From BCD1 sp965230565 (GTDB lineage: Bacteria; Bacteroidota; Bacteroidia; Chitinophagales; Saprospiraceae), in assembly GCA_965230565.1 (NCBI GenBank), contig CBDDLH010000012.1, forward strand, positions 806,001-870,000: a stretch of 64,000 bases of DNA, read 5' to 3'. The position numbers and the translations under genes are program-made. Within the stretch, counting starts at the first letter, position 1; the number at the start of each line of letters is the position of its first letter. This document shows, piece after piece, positions 7,017-16,089 of this stretch. The notes under the pieces were generated by a model. That model did no database searches. It saw nothing but the letters and a program-made list of their open reading frames with translations, and was not told the origin of the DNA.

Positions 7017-9905
7017 ATGAAACGAGCCTTACTATTCTTAAGTTTTATTTTAACCTCTGCTCTGCTATTCGGCCAGGAACTGGATACTGATCTGTACAGA
7101 ACCTATGATGGTTCTATGAATAATGTAGACAATCCGGAATGGGGCCAGGCAGGAACCAATTTGCAAAGAATTATCCCATCGGACTATACTGATGGTATTT
7201 CATCTCCGGCGGGATGGCTGCGATTTAATCCGAGAAAGATCAGTAACACGGTGTTTGCGCAGGATGATCCCATTTTTGACCCGGTTGGGTTGAGTGATTT
7301 TTGCTGGGTTTTTGGCCAGTTTATTGATCACGATATAGGGTTGACCCCTGATGGAAACGAGGACGTTTCCATTTCTGTTCAGGCAGGTGATGAATGGTTT
7401 GACCCTCTTGGGATGGGAACTGCTATGATCCATGTTCTCAGAAATGTTTACGATCCTGAGACAGGAACTTCTGATGAGAACCCAAGAGAGCATCCTAACA
7501 TCATTACGGCATACATCGATGGTTCTGCAGTTTATGGCTCTGACCAGGAAAGAGCCGACTGGTTGAGAACTTTTTCAGGAGGAAAATTGCGTACTTCCGC
7601 AGGCAATATGCCCCCATTGAATACTACAACCGGAGAATGGTCAGGTGATGTTGACCCTGATGCTCCTGAAATGGCTAATGCTACCGGCATCAGTGATAAG
7701 GTCTATGTGGTTGGAGATGTGCGAGGCAATGAAAACGTATTGCTGCTTTCTTTTCATACCCTATTTGTCAGAGAACACAATCGTCTTTGCGAAGTGGTTG
7801 CTGCCAAAAACCCTGATTGGGATGACGAGCAAATTTATCAATATGCCCGTAAAATGGTAGGTGGGTTGATCCAATCCATCGTATATGATGAGTGGTTGCC
7901 AGAGATGGGCTTGGAGTTACCGGATTATACAGGATATGATCCAACTATTAATGCACAGCTTTCCAATACATTTACTGCTGCTGCATATCGTTTAGGGCAC
8001 ACCTTACTCAATGATGAGCTCAGAAGAATTGGTGAGGATGGCGCTGTGGTTGAACAAGGGCATATTGATCTTAAACACGCTTTCTTTAACCCATTTGCGG
8101 TTTTGGAAGTTGGCGGAATTGAGCCATACTTCAGAGGTATGGGAGTTCAGAAACAGCAAATGCTGGATGCCCGGGTAGTCAATGCAGTTAGAAACTTCCT
8201 TTTTGGCCCTCCGGGCGCCGGAGGTCTGGATCTGGCTTCTATCAATATTCAGCGCGGAAGAGAAAGAGGGTTGCCGGATTTTAATACAGTTCGCGAATCA
8301 CTTGGATTTGAACCATATACAAATTGGCTTGACATCAACCCTGATTATCTCGTTTATGACAGGCTCCATGATGTCTATCAACTCCATGATATTGACCCAT
8401 GGGTAGGGATGGTTGCCGAGGAACCACTTCCAGGAACTATTTTTGGGGAAACGGTTAAAAAATTCATGGAAATCACTTTCCTTGGATTGAGAGATGGTGA
8501 TCGTTTTTATTATGAGAACGACCCTGTTTTGGAAGAGGAGGACAAGACGTGGATCAAAACAACTACCCTCCATGATATCATTATGATGAATACAGGTGTG
8601 ACCATCATGCAGAGTAATGTATTTGAAGCCATGCCTTACGAGGAAATCTGTGATCACCTGGATGTTGATCTTACTGTGGATGTCTATACCACACAAGGCG
8701 TACCTGTGCCGGAAGTCAGCGTGGATTTTCAACACGATGATGCTACTTTCAGCACATCTGGTCTGATTGACGGGACATTGAGTTTGACCCAGATTCCAGG
8801 TTGCGGAGCCGAGTCTTTGGTATTATTCAAAGATGGTGACCTGTTGGATGGAGTGACTACTTTTGACCTTGTATTGATGTCTAAACATATCCTTGGCATT
8901 GATCCACTGGATACACCCTACCAATATATTGCTTCAGACGTGAACAACAGCGGATCTATCACTACTTCAGATATCATCAATGTTAGAAAAGCAATTCTCG
9001 GATTGGTTGAAACCTTTAATAATAATACCTCCTGGAGGCTGGTACCTGCTTATATCGATTTTGATGAACCTTCAGACGCGTTGGTGGGAGGCTGGGATTC
9101 TACAGTTGATTTCGACGGATTGTTGAGTATGAATTACGAGGCAGGTTTCATTGCCGTGAAGATCGGGGATGTAAATGAAAGCCTTGACCTTTCTACAGAT
9201 GGCATTATTGACGAAAGGTTTGCAGGAGAAGGTATGCAACTTCAATTGGAAGAGGCACAGCTTTCAAAGGGGGCTACATATACCGTTGATTTTTATGGTC
9301 AGAGTGATCGTATGATTGCGGGTTACCAGTTTGCTTTGAATTACAATGCGGCTGCCCTGAATCTTACAAGGATCGACAGTCACCTGGAAGATCTTTCTGA
9401 AGAAAACTTCGGAATAGATGAGTTAACCGGTGTCATTGCAACGAGCTGGAACCAGATGGGTGCTGAGGAGGTTTTCAAACCTGGTCAGAAAATATTCTCC
9501 CTGATTTTTGAAGTAAAAGAATCAGGAAAAGTGTCTGATTACATTTCTTTCAATGACAGAGCCCTGGTTCCTGAAGCTTATGATGCAGGACTGAACACAG
9601 GTGAAGTGTCCATGGAGTTCGTAACTCAGCAAGCTATAGGATCTGAATTTGCATTATACCAGAATCAACCGAATCCATTTGGTGTTAAAACGACCATTCC
9701 GTTCTATCTGCCAGAGGATGATCAGGTGAGTTTTACGATATTTGATGTTTCAGGGAAAGTGTTTTATACATCAAATAGTTCCTTGACCAAAGGTCATCAT
9801 CAATTTGAGATTTCTCGTGATGATTTACCTGAGACTGGCGTATTCTTCTATCAGGTAGCCACCAGTAAAGGCAATCAAACAAGAAGAATGATCCTTGCAG
9901 AATAA
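7017..9905 (+). CDS. Secreted animal-type haem peroxidase with dockerin-like and T9SS domains
   Basis: Exported 962-residue peroxidase of the animal (peroxidasin/peroxinectin) superfamily. After a signal peptide (1-20), the catalytic domain (about 25-560) shows the distal histidine in F-G-Q-F-I-D-H-D (H105), the G-D-V-R-x-N-E-N and H-T-L-F-V-R-E-H-N-R-L signatures (233-256), and a likely proximal histidine in Y-R-L-G-H (H328). A dockerin-like calcium repeat (D-V-N-N-S-G-S with S-D-I-I-N-V, about 640-662) and a cohesin-like segment follow. A type A T9SS sorting domain (about 885-962, N-Q-P-N-P-F) ends it. It should reach the cell surface through T9SS. The substrate is unknown; halide or peroxide chemistry is inference. 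A single-gene unit with its own promoter and terminator. Confidence 0.92.
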   Translation: MKRALLFLSFILTSALLFGQELDTDLYRTYDGSMNNVDNPEWGQAGTNLQRIIPSDYTDGISSPAGWLRFNPRKISNTVFAQDDPIFDPVGLSDFCWVFGQFIDHDIGLTPDGNEDVSISVQAGDEWFDPLGMGTAMIHVLRNVYDPETGTSDENPREHPNIITAYIDGSAVYGSDQERADWLRTFSGGKLRTSAGNMPPLNTTTGEWSGDVDPDAPEMANATGISDKVYVVGDVRGNENVLLLSFHTLFVREHNRLCEVVAAKNPDWDDEQIYQYARKMVGGLIQSIVYDEWLPEMGLELPDYTGYDPTINAQLSNTFTAAAYRLGHTLLNDELRRIGEDGAVVEQGHIDLKHAFFNPFAVLEVGGIEPYFRGMGVQKQQMLDARVVNAVRNFLFGPPGAGGLDLASINIQRGRERGLPDFNTVRESLGFEPYTNWLDINPDYLVYDRLHDVYQLHDIDPWVGMVAEEPLPGTIFGETVKKFMEITFLGLRDGDRFYYENDPVLEEEDKTWIKTTTLHDIIMMNTGVTIMQSNVFEAMPYEEICDHLDVDLTVDVYTTQGVPVPEVSVDFQHDDATFSTSGLIDGTLSLTQIPGCGAESLVLFKDGDLLDGVTTFDLVLMSKHILGIDPLDTPYQYIASDVNNSGSITTSDIINVRKAILGLVETFNNNTSWRLVPAYIDFDEPSDALVGGWDSTVDFDGLLSMNYEAGFIAVKIGDVNESLDLSTDGIIDERFAGEGMQLQLEEAQLSKGATYTVDFYGQSDRMIAGYQFALNYNAAALNLTRIDSHLEDLSEENFGIDELTGVIATSWNQMGAEEVFKPGQKIFSLIFEVKESGKVSDYISFNDRALVPEAYDAGLNTGEVSMEFVTQQAIGSEFALYQNQPNPFGVKTTIPFYLPEDDQVSFTIFDVSGKVFYTSNSSLTKGHHQFEISRDDLPETGVFFYQVATSKGNQTRRMILAE

Positions 9906-9942
9906 AAATGACAAACTGTAGCTCACAGGACTTTTCGAGCTA

Positions 9943-9979
9943 AAAAAAAGGGGTGCTGAATTTCAGTACCCCTTTTTTT
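9943..9979 (+). terminator. Terminator after the peroxidase gene
   Basis: GGGGTGCTGAA and TTCAGTACCCC form a stem flanked by an A run and a T run, so it may act in both directions. It lies about 40 bases after the stop codon. Confidence 0.85.
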
Positions 9980-9980
9980 A

Positions 9981-9988
9981 TATCTTTG
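9981..9988 (+). promoter_or_regulatory. -7 box (TATCTTTG) before the DoxX gene
   Basis: A perfect TAnnTTTG directly behind the terminator T run, about 32 bases before the ATG at 10021. No clear -33 element was seen because that position falls inside the terminator stem. Confidence 0.5.
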
Positions 9989-10020
9989 AATGGACCATTA
10001 CTGAACAAAATCAATTTACT

Positions 10021-10419
10021 ATGAAGAGTAAAAAGAACATCCTATCCTGGATCGTCAGGGTTGTTGCAGCCGTGATTTTATTGCAAACGCTGTATTTTAA
10101 ATTTACCGGTCATGAAGACAGTGTGTATATCTTTTCCGAATTAGGCCTTGAGCCAGGAGGACGTATTGCTATTGGTGTTTTTGAGTTGATAACAGCAATA
10201 TTGTTGATCCTGCCTCGTACAGCAGGTATCGGGGCTGTTCTGGGACTTGGGGTAATAAGTGGTGCAATTTTCTCACACCTGACTCAATTGGGTATTGAAG
10301 TCAAAGGCGATGGAGGTACCTTGTTCTACCTTGCGGTAGCCGTATTCGTTTGCTGCCTGATTGCAGCCATTTTACACCGCAAGGAAATACCTGTGATCAA
10401 GAAATTTTTCCAGGGATAA
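10021..10419 (+). CDS. DoxX family membrane protein
   Basis: A 132-residue inner-membrane protein with four predicted hydrophobic helices (about 9-27, 46-64, 70-88 and 101-121). The N-terminal Y-F-K-F-T-G and the F-E-L-I-T-A-I-L-L-I-L-P segments are typical of the DoxX/DoxD-like family. Family members have been linked to redox and sulfur metabolism or act as small membrane subunits; no specific role can be assigned here. It has its own -7 box and is convergent with the next gene. Confidence 0.8.
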   Translation: MKSKKNILSWIVRVVAAVILLQTLYFKFTGHEDSVYIFSELGLEPGGRIAIGVFELITAILLILPRTAGIGAVLGLGVISGAIFSHLTQLGIEVKGDGGTLFYLAVAVFVCCLIAAILHRKEIPVIKKFFQG

Positions 10420-10545
10420 TTGATACTGTTTTTTGAGTTACGAGTTGTTTATTTCATTATTACGGCTTTTTTGTAGAAAAGAAAGTCCAGTTTCGAAATA
10501 ATGAAAACACGTAAACTACCTCCTGAAAATGTAGGCAGACTCGAA

Positions 10546-10580
10546 CCAGCAACCAGTAACCAGCAACCAGCAACCAGTAC
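10546..10580. repeat. CCAGCAA heptamer array, copy 1 (five units)
   Basis: Five 7-base units (CCAGCAA, CCAGTAA, CCAGCAA, CCAGCAA, CCAGTAC) sit in the convergent spacer between the DoxX and methyltransferase genes. The same unit makes the perfect 16-copy array at 37816-37927. Confidence 0.85.
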
Positions 10581-10586
10581 CTTGAA

Positions 10587-12224
10587 TTAATCAATAAACT
10601 CTTCTGCTTTAAGCACATTAATACTTATAGTGGCCAGGTCAGAATTTGGATATTTGGTTTGTAAAGATGGAACCGGATGTAATCCTGCTGCTTCAGCCGC
10701 CTTTAAGAAACAATCGAGTTCCAGAATGTACTGATCCGAAAAGCCGTGAGTAGCATCGTAGGCAGTCACCGCAGTTCTGCCGATGTTTTTGGCTGCTAAT
10801 TCCGGTGCAATTGTGTGCAATTCGATCACCAGTAATCCGAACCTTCTGACATAAGGTGTCCATTTTCCTAAATGTTGTACCAGGTTATCAACGACCTCTG
10901 CGTTATTGATACGTTTACCCCGGAAGGCAAAGGCTCCGCTGGATAAACTTACCGGAGCCTCACTTTTTTCGGGCTCAGAATAGATTCTGTTATGGTCCAG
11001 GAAGGAGCGTACATTCAGTAAGTCTCCCAGGTTGATGTCATAATTTTCTTTGAGTTGTTTGGCTAGGAGGTCAGGATTGCCAATATCTCCCCAGACCACT
11101 TTGGCCCAGATACCGGACTGGTTGAGTGTATCCCTCGTCGCGGTCAAAGCAGCTTCGTTGTAATCCGAACCGACGATGAAAAGGGGGTGTTCACTCAGCA
11201 TTTTTCCGCGTCTGGTTTTCGCCCAGATCACTTCGAAGATGTGAACCAGCAAAGCACCGTTTCCGCATCCCATATCTGCAAATCCGATGGGTTGTTCCTC
11301 AATAGGTTTGTCAAAAAGCTCAATGATGATCTCGTCGATCTTTTGGAAATAGGTCGCATGAGCTCCACCGCTTCCCCATACGTTCATACTTCGATCCACA
11401 TGTAATTCGGGACTGCCTTCCGGTTTGTTCCATAAAATGGTTGGATCCCCGAAAATGAGTTCTTTCAGGTGCATGAAGGTTGGCAGGTAAGAAACGGTAA
11501 CGCCATAAGCACTTGCCCTTTTGGCGTAAAATAAGCCGGTGTCCGTAAAGTTGAAAATGCCATTCTTTTCTGAAAACCATCCAAGGAATGCAAACAGGTC
11601 GATGATGGTTTTCATTTGTTCATGATGACGACTGAACTCCTCAGTTTTAAAAGGAGCAAGACTGAAATACCTGTGAAACATCCCATTAATACCCAAAGAC
11701 ACAATCAGCGGTCCGGCTATTAATCCTTCAATATGATTCAGGATCTGGTCCCGGACTTCTTTTTCAGTTTCGTCCCTGGCCGGTTCAATGCCATAGGCAT
11801 TTTTTTGTTGTTCAATCAATACCCTTAATTGCCGGAAACTCTCCGGGTCAAAACCGTCCTGGATGAAATTTTCCAATTTGACAGCATAAGGTATAAAACG
11901 GACGGATGATTCATAGAGTGGGATGTATTTTAGTGCAATCTCCCCTTTAGGGGTGATTTTGAATTGGATATCTGCACCATCATTCTCGACCCGCTGCGTC
12001 AACCAGCCTTGCGAACACAAAACACGTAGTGCGACGTTCAGGTAACCTTCATTGCAATGGAATTGCTTGGCAATGGAAAGCAGGTTTGATTCTTTTTTGT
12101 TAGCAATATGATCGAGAATTCCAGACTGGAATAAAGTAAAAGCTGTAGGAGCGGTTACGATACCGTCGAGATGACGGAATAGTCTGGAACGCAGCATTGA
12201 ACGTTCCTGTTTGGTTAGCGCCAT
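10587..12224 (-). CDS. Winged-helix class I SAM-dependent methyltransferase
   Basis: A 545-residue protein with two regions resembling winged helices before a methyltransferase domain (about 15-100 and 165-240). The SAM-binding motif F-A-D-M-G-C-G-N-G-A-L-L lies near residue 315, followed by G-S-D-Y-N-E-A-A-L. The arrangement recalls methyltransferases of polyketide pathways such as AprA, but no synthase genes are nearby and the substrate is unknown. The gene is not obviously in an operon: a repeat-rich spacer of about 140 bases separates it from the end of psuG. Moderately sure of the fold, unsure of the role. Confidence 0.75.
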   Translation of the reverse strand: MALTKQERSMLRSRLFRHLDGIVTAPTAFTLFQSGILDHIANKKESNLLSIAKQFHCNEGYLNVALRVLCSQGWLTQRVENDGADIQFKITPKGEIALKYIPLYESSVRFIPYAVKLENFIQDGFDPESFRQLRVLIEQQKNAYGIEPARDETEKEVRDQILNHIEGLIAGPLIVSLGINGMFHRYFSLAPFKTEEFSRHHEQMKTIIDLFAFLGWFSEKNGIFNFTDTGLFYAKRASAYGVTVSYLPTFMHLKELIFGDPTILWNKPEGSPELHVDRSMNVWGSGGAHATYFQKIDEIIIELFDKPIEEQPIGFADMGCGNGALLVHIFEVIWAKTRRGKMLSEHPLFIVGSDYNEAALTATRDTLNQSGIWAKVVWGDIGNPDLLAKQLKENYDINLGDLLNVRSFLDHNRIYSEPEKSEAPVSLSSGAFAFRGKRINNAEVVDNLVQHLGKWTPYVRRFGLLVIELHTIAPELAAKNIGRTAVTAYDATHGFSDQYILELDCFLKAAEAAGLHPVPSLQTKYPNSDLATISINVLKAEEFID

Positions 12225-12289
12225 TGGTTAGGTTTTAAATATTTAGGTCCTAAATATAGATAATGATCTTTATATGGGCAAGTGTCTGG

Positions 12290-12356
12290 TGTTTAGTCCT
12301 CAGTCGGCAGTCTTCAGTTTTGCACTCTGAACCCTGCACTTTGCATTTTTAATCCT
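12290..12356. repeat. AGTCGGCAGTCTTCAGT and TGCACTTTGCA phrases, copy 1
   Basis: Two degenerate phrases lie side by side downstream of psuG. The CAGTCGGCAGTCTTCAG phrase (about 12300-12318) recurs in reverse at 40724-40772. The TTTTGCACTCTGAACCCTGC phrase (about 12317-12350) resembles 42523-42563. Confidence 0.55.
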
Positions 12357-12366
12357 ACCAGACCTT

Positions 12367-13286
12367 TTACAACAAAGACATCTCCTTCGCCAGTTCTGCA
12401 GCCAGCTTGGCGTTGTTGTAGACAAGTTGGATGTTGGAGAAAAGGCTGTTTCCGGAGGTTATGGATTCAACTTTTGCCAGGAGGAAAGGAGTGATGTGTT
12501 TCCCTTTAATGCCTTGTTCTTCTGCGTGAGCCAGTGCCTTTTCAATGGCTTCGTTGATGATTTCTGGGTCCATGCTGTAGGCTTCCGGGATTGGGATTGG
12601 CAATAACCATGCCTCCCTGGAGACCTAAGTCCCATTTGGCAGTAAGCGCCTTGGCGAGAATCTTTAACGTCATCAACTTTATAATCAACAGGTAATCTGC
12701 TTTTGCGGGTATAAAATGCCGGCAATTCATTGGTCCCGAATCCGACAACGGGAACGCCTTTGGTTTCCAGGTATTCCATGGTGAGTTCGAGATCGAGGAT
12801 GGATTTGACTCCTGCACAGATCACAGCTACATTCGTTTGAGCCAATTCTTCCAGGTCAGCTGAAATGTCCATGGATTGCGCTCCTCCCCGGTGAACCCCG
12901 CCAATACCTCCTGTTGCAAAAACTCTGATACCGGCAAGGTTAGCGATGATCATAGTGGAAGCGACAGTGGTGGCTCCGTCGAATTGGTTGGCTATGATGA
13001 AAGGGATATCCCTGCGGCTGGTCTTTCTGACCAGTGTTCCCTGTTGGCCAAGGTAGTCTATTTCTTCTGCAGAAATCCCGACTTTCAAAGTGCCCTTTAT
13101 TATGGCAATGGTGGCTGGAATAGCTCCATTGTCTCTTACTACTTGTTCGACCTTTAGCGCTGTCTCTACATTTTTGGGATAGGGCATGCCGTGGGAGATA
13201 ATGGTGGATTCAAGTGCTACGACAGGTTGACCATTGTCAAGAGCGTCCTGCACTTCTTTACTGATCCGGAGATGTTCTTTTGTCAT
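12367..13286 (-). pseudogene. psuG: Pseudouridine-5'-phosphate glycosidase, two frameshifts
   Basis: Homologue of PsuG, which splits pseudouridine 5'-phosphate into uracil and ribose 5-phosphate. The intact N-terminal part (13286 to about 12662) shows V-A-L-E-S-T-I-I-S-H-G-M-P, the S-R-R-D-I-P-F and G-G-I-G-G-V-H-R-G stretches. One surplus base near 12661 moves the frame to L-A-K-A-L-T-A-K-W-D-L-G-L-Q-G-G-M-V-I-A-N-P. A second near 12592 moves it to I-P-E-A-Y-S-M-D and the normal end (12367). Removing one base at each site restores a full protein of about 305 residues. It follows psuK by 14 bases. Either a decayed gene or a sequence error; I cannot tell which from here. Confidence 0.85.
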
Positions 13287-13300
13287 ATAAATTGTTCGTT

Positions 13301-14230
13301 TTAAAGTTGCTCCATATATGTTGTAAGCAATGCTTCAGAGATTTCCGGGTTTACCGCTTTTGTGCTTTTCAGGGCTATGGCGGCTGCAGCGAGTCCGGAA
13401 TAGGCGCATTTGATAATTGGCTGGTGATGGATGCTGGCAAAGGCAATTCCCGACATGAAAGCATCACCGGCTCCGGTGGTATTTTTGACTTCAACCATCA
13501 GTGGTTTTGCCCAGCCCATATCATTTTTGTCGCTGTAAAAAACACCATCCGCTCCAGCGGTTATGAAAATGCGTTCAAGACCCTGGTCAATCATTTTTTC
13601 AGCCGCGAATTTAAAATCTTCTTTGGTGTTCAAGGTTATTCCTGTCAGTAATTCCGCTTCATATTTATTGGCTTTGATACTGTGGAAATTTCCGTAAAAG
13701 GATTTGACCTTTTCTGCCAGTTTCATAGATACAAGATCGAGGTATACCTGGGGCAATGAAGGGTTTTCCGATAACCATTTGAGAGTGGCTTTGGGGATGT
13801 TGGTGTCTGCTATAATGATGCTGGCATCTTCCAGGATTTCCTGGCGGTTCTTAAGACAATTAATGTCCAGTTTTTGAATGATGTCGAGAGCAGCAATACC
13901 GGTGTGCAGATCGTGATCTTTATCGAGGATAGCGAGAAAAGTGGCAGCTTTCCCTCCTTTGATATGAAGACAATGAGAAAGTTCAATTCCGGATTGTAAG
14001 GCATCCGCAATCAACATTTTGGAGAAAGGGTCGTCGCCAAAAGCGGTGATGAGGCTTGTGGGTATGCCCAGGCGAGTGAGATTTTCGGCGATATTCCTGC
14101 CAACGCCTCCGGGAGCTTCTTTCCAGCTGCCGGGAACAGAGTCGGCTATTTTAATATCATAATTGGTGAACCCCATGAGGTCCATGATGGCTGCTCCGAC
14201 AATGCAAATATGGTTTTCGACTTTTTTCAT
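13301..14230 (-). CDS. psuK: PfkB-family carbohydrate kinase, probable pseudouridine kinase
   Basis: Ribokinase-fold kinase of 309 residues that probably phosphorylates pseudouridine to its 5'-phosphate. The first PfkB signature is G-G-V-G-R-N-I-A-E-N-L (near residues 41-51). The second is N-T-T-G-A-G-D-A-F-M-S-G (near 250), with the catalytic Asp in G-A-G-D. The function is inferred from its position 14 bases upstream of psuG, which makes the standard psuK-psuG pair for pseudouridine breakdown. A divergent BtpA-family gene lies on its other side. A near-consensus -7 (TATATTTT) is present upstream on the minus strand. Confidence 0.88.
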   Translation of the reverse strand: MKKVENHICIVGAAIMDLMGFTNYDIKIADSVPGSWKEAPGGVGRNIAENLTRLGIPTSLITAFGDDPFSKMLIADALQSGIELSHCLHIKGGKAATFLAILDKDHDLHTGIAALDIIQKLDINCLKNRQEILEDASIIIADTNIPKATLKWLSENPSLPQVYLDLVSMKLAEKVKSFYGNFHSIKANKYEAELLTGITLNTKEDFKFAAEKMIDQGLERIFITAGADGVFYSDKNDMGWAKPLMVEVKNTTGAGDAFMSGIAFASIHHQPIIKCAYSGLAAAAIALKSTKAVNPEISEALLTTYMEQL

Positions 14231-14253
14231 CTCGAATTTTTGTGCGCCACGAA

Positions 14254-14281
14254 CCTGCCTTCCTGAGGTCAGCAGACAGGT
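14254..14281. repeat. GGCAGG palindrome, copy 2
   Basis: ACCTGCCT and its partner around AGACAGGT enclose CCTGAGG, in the divergent psuK/btpA-like spacer. Read on the minus strand it closely resembles the element at 42483-42507 (CAGGAAGGCAGGT end). One arm base is changed. Confidence 0.55.
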
Positions 14282-14360
14282 GCACGAATGATTTTTGGGA
14301 AAATATACTTAAATTGCTTTTGAAATCACCGAAATAAAAATAACACTTTAAATAGTAAAA

Positions 14361-15170
14361 ATGCAGGCATTTAAGCGCTTATTTCCAAAGCCCGGGGCAA
14401 TCATAGCCATGATCCATGTACGTGCCCTTCCAGGAACACCCGGATATGATGGAAACGATGAACTTATTTTAGAGCAGGCGATAAAAGAGGCGGAGATGTA
14501 TGCTGCTGCTGGCGTGGATGGTATTGGCATCGAAAATATGCACGATACACCTTATGTGCGTTATGAAGTCGGTCCGGAGATAACGGCTATGATGGCAGTT
14601 GTCGGGCGGGCGGTGAAACAAGCTTCAGGTCTGCCATGCGGAGTACAGGTGTTAGCCGGTGCAAACGAGGCTGCATTAGCGGTGGCAAAAGCAGGTGGAT
14701 TAGACTTTGTAAGAGCTGAAGGTTTTGTTTTTGCGCATGTGGCTGATGAAGGGTTGATAGAGTCGAGTGCCGGAAAGTTGCTGAGATATCGAAAGCAAAT
14801 TGATGCCGAGTATGTTTTGGTCTTTACGGATGTGAAAAAGAAACACAGTTCTCATGCTATTACCTCAGATGTGGATATTGCAGAAACTGCCAAAGCTGCT
14901 GCATTCTTCCGGAGCGATGGCGTGATCATTACCGGGTTAGAAACTGCTACGGCTGCTGATCCTGCCGATGTTCAAGCAGCAAAAGAGGCGGCAAAGATAC
15001 CGGTTTTGATAGGATCGGGAATAACGGTAGATAATGTTGGGCAGTTTTTGCCCATCAGTGACGGAATGATCGTTGGCTCTCATTTCAAGGAAAATGGCCA
15101 CTGGGCAAATGCTATAGATGAAGAGCGATTGAATAGGTTTATGGAAGAAGTCAGGAGACTAAGGGAGTAG
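14361..15170 (+). CDS. BtpA/SgcQ family TIM-barrel protein
   Basis: A 269-residue protein with the BtpA/SgcQ family signatures M-I-H-V-x-A-L-P-G-T-P near the N-terminus, G-V-D-G-I-G-I-E-N near residue 50, and the C-terminal I-G-S-G-I-T-V-D-N and G-x-x-V-G-S-x-F-K phosphate-binding segments. BtpA was described as a photosystem I biogenesis factor in cyanobacteria. In non-photosynthetic bacteria such as this one the family is thought to act on sugars or nucleosides, and the function is not established. It is divergent from psuK, so a role in ribose phosphate or pseudouridine breakdown is possible but inferred. Confidence 0.85.
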   Translation: MQAFKRLFPKPGAIIAMIHVRALPGTPGYDGNDELILEQAIKEAEMYAAAGVDGIGIENMHDTPYVRYEVGPEITAMMAVVGRAVKQASGLPCGVQVLAGANEAALAVAKAGGLDFVRAEGFVFAHVADEGLIESSAGKLLRYRKQIDAEYVLVFTDVKKKHSSHAITSDVDIAETAKAAAFFRSDGVIITGLETATAADPADVQAAKEAAKIPVLIGSGITVDNVGQFLPISDGMIVGSHFKENGHWANAIDEERLNRFMEEVRRLRE

Positions 15171-15188
15171 AAACCTTGTTTCCTTGAA

Positions 15189-15229
15189 AAAAAATCCCGA
15201 ATCCTGCCTTTCGGCAAAATTCGGGATGA
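15189..15229. terminator. Bidirectional terminator between btpA-like gene and rplI
   Basis: ATCCCGAATCCTGCC and GGCAAAATTCGGGAT pair around a short TTTC loop, with an A run before the stem. The genes on both sides converge here, so the hairpin can serve both. Confidence 0.8.
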
Positions 15230-15273
15230 AATTGTATATTATGCTAAACGTTAGGGAGAACCCTTAACGTTGA

Positions 15274-15720
15274 TTATTCAGCAACCAGTTCGAAAGTAAC
15301 TTCTGGTCGAACTTCTCTGTGCAGGTTAAGGGTAGCTTTGTAGCTTCCGATTTCCTTTACATCTTCAGGAAGTTCAATTTTCTTCTTGTCTACTTCGATA
15401 CCGAATTGAGTTTGCAGTTCCTGAGAAAATTGCAGGGTAGTGACACTACCGAAAATTTTACCGCTGGTTCCTGCTTTGGCGCCGATCTTGAGGGTTTTAC
15501 CTTCAATTGAAGCAGCCATTTCCTGATAAGTAGAGAGCATTTTTTCCTCCATTGCCGCTTCACGATTCTTCAGATCAGTCAGTCTGCGGCGGTTGGTATC
15601 GTTGGCGATCAATGCCATTCCCTGAGGGATGAGGTAGTTGCGTGCAAAACCATCCTTAACAGTAACGATGGTGTACTTGTCGCCTACCTTTTCTACATCC
15701 TGGAGCATTATGATATCCAT
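15274..15720 (-). CDS. rplI: 50S ribosomal protein L9
   Basis: Large-subunit protein of 148 residues from the chosen start at 15720 (MDIIMLQDVEKVG), the normal length. The frame runs 17 codons further upstream, but those residues do not resemble L9. The N-terminal R-N-Y-L-I-P-Q-G-M-A signature and the long helix followed by the G-K-I-F-G-S-V-T segment are present. It is the last gene of the rpsF-rpsR-rplI operon. Confidence 0.96.
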   Translation of the reverse strand: MDIIMLQDVEKVGDKYTIVTVKDGFARNYLIPQGMALIANDTNRRRLTDLKNREAAMEEKMLSTYQEMAASIEGKTLKIGAKAGTSGKIFGSVTTLQFSQELQTQFGIEVDKKKIELPEDVKEIGSYKATLNLHREVRPEVTFELVAE

Positions 15721-15785
15721 TATTATAATTTTTTTAGATGAATGAAATCCGGCTTTTAAACCGGAAGGCATATTCGAACCGATGC

Positions 15786-16052
15786 TTATTTGAGCAAGTC
15801 GGTTACATATGGCAACATTGCCAGGTGACGCGCACGTTTGATCGCTGTAGAAACTTTACGCTGGTACTTCAGTGAGTTACCGGTAATGCGACGTGGCAGG
15901 ATCTTACCTTGCTCGTTTACAAACTGGAGCAGGAAGTCAGGATCCTTGTAATCAATGTGCTTGATCCCGTATTTGCGGAAGCGGCAGTATTTTTTACGCT
16001 GCTGGCCGATCTTGGGATTGCTTAGAAATTTTATATCATCTCTTGAAGCCAT
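15786..16052 (-). CDS. rpsR: 30S ribosomal protein S18
   Basis: Small-subunit protein of 88 residues that binds with S6 on 16S rRNA. It has the C-R-F segment, the I-D-Y-K-D-x-x-x-L family signature and the L-P-R-R-I-T-G-N core, followed by the K-R-A-R-x-L-A-x-L-P-Y ending. It lies 37 bases after rpsF and 65 bases before the chosen rplI start. Complete. Confidence 0.97.
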   Translation of the reverse strand: MASRDDIKFLSNPKIGQQRKKYCRFRKYGIKHIDYKDPDFLLQFVNEQGKILPRRITGNSLKYQRKVSTAIKRARHLAMLPYVTDLLK

Positions 16053-16089
16053 TTTTTTAATTTTTTTGAGCTAACAAATAATTTGGAAA

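Noticed and set aside
10546..10580. CRISPR array
   Set aside because: Units are 7 bases with no spacers and no cas genes in the window.
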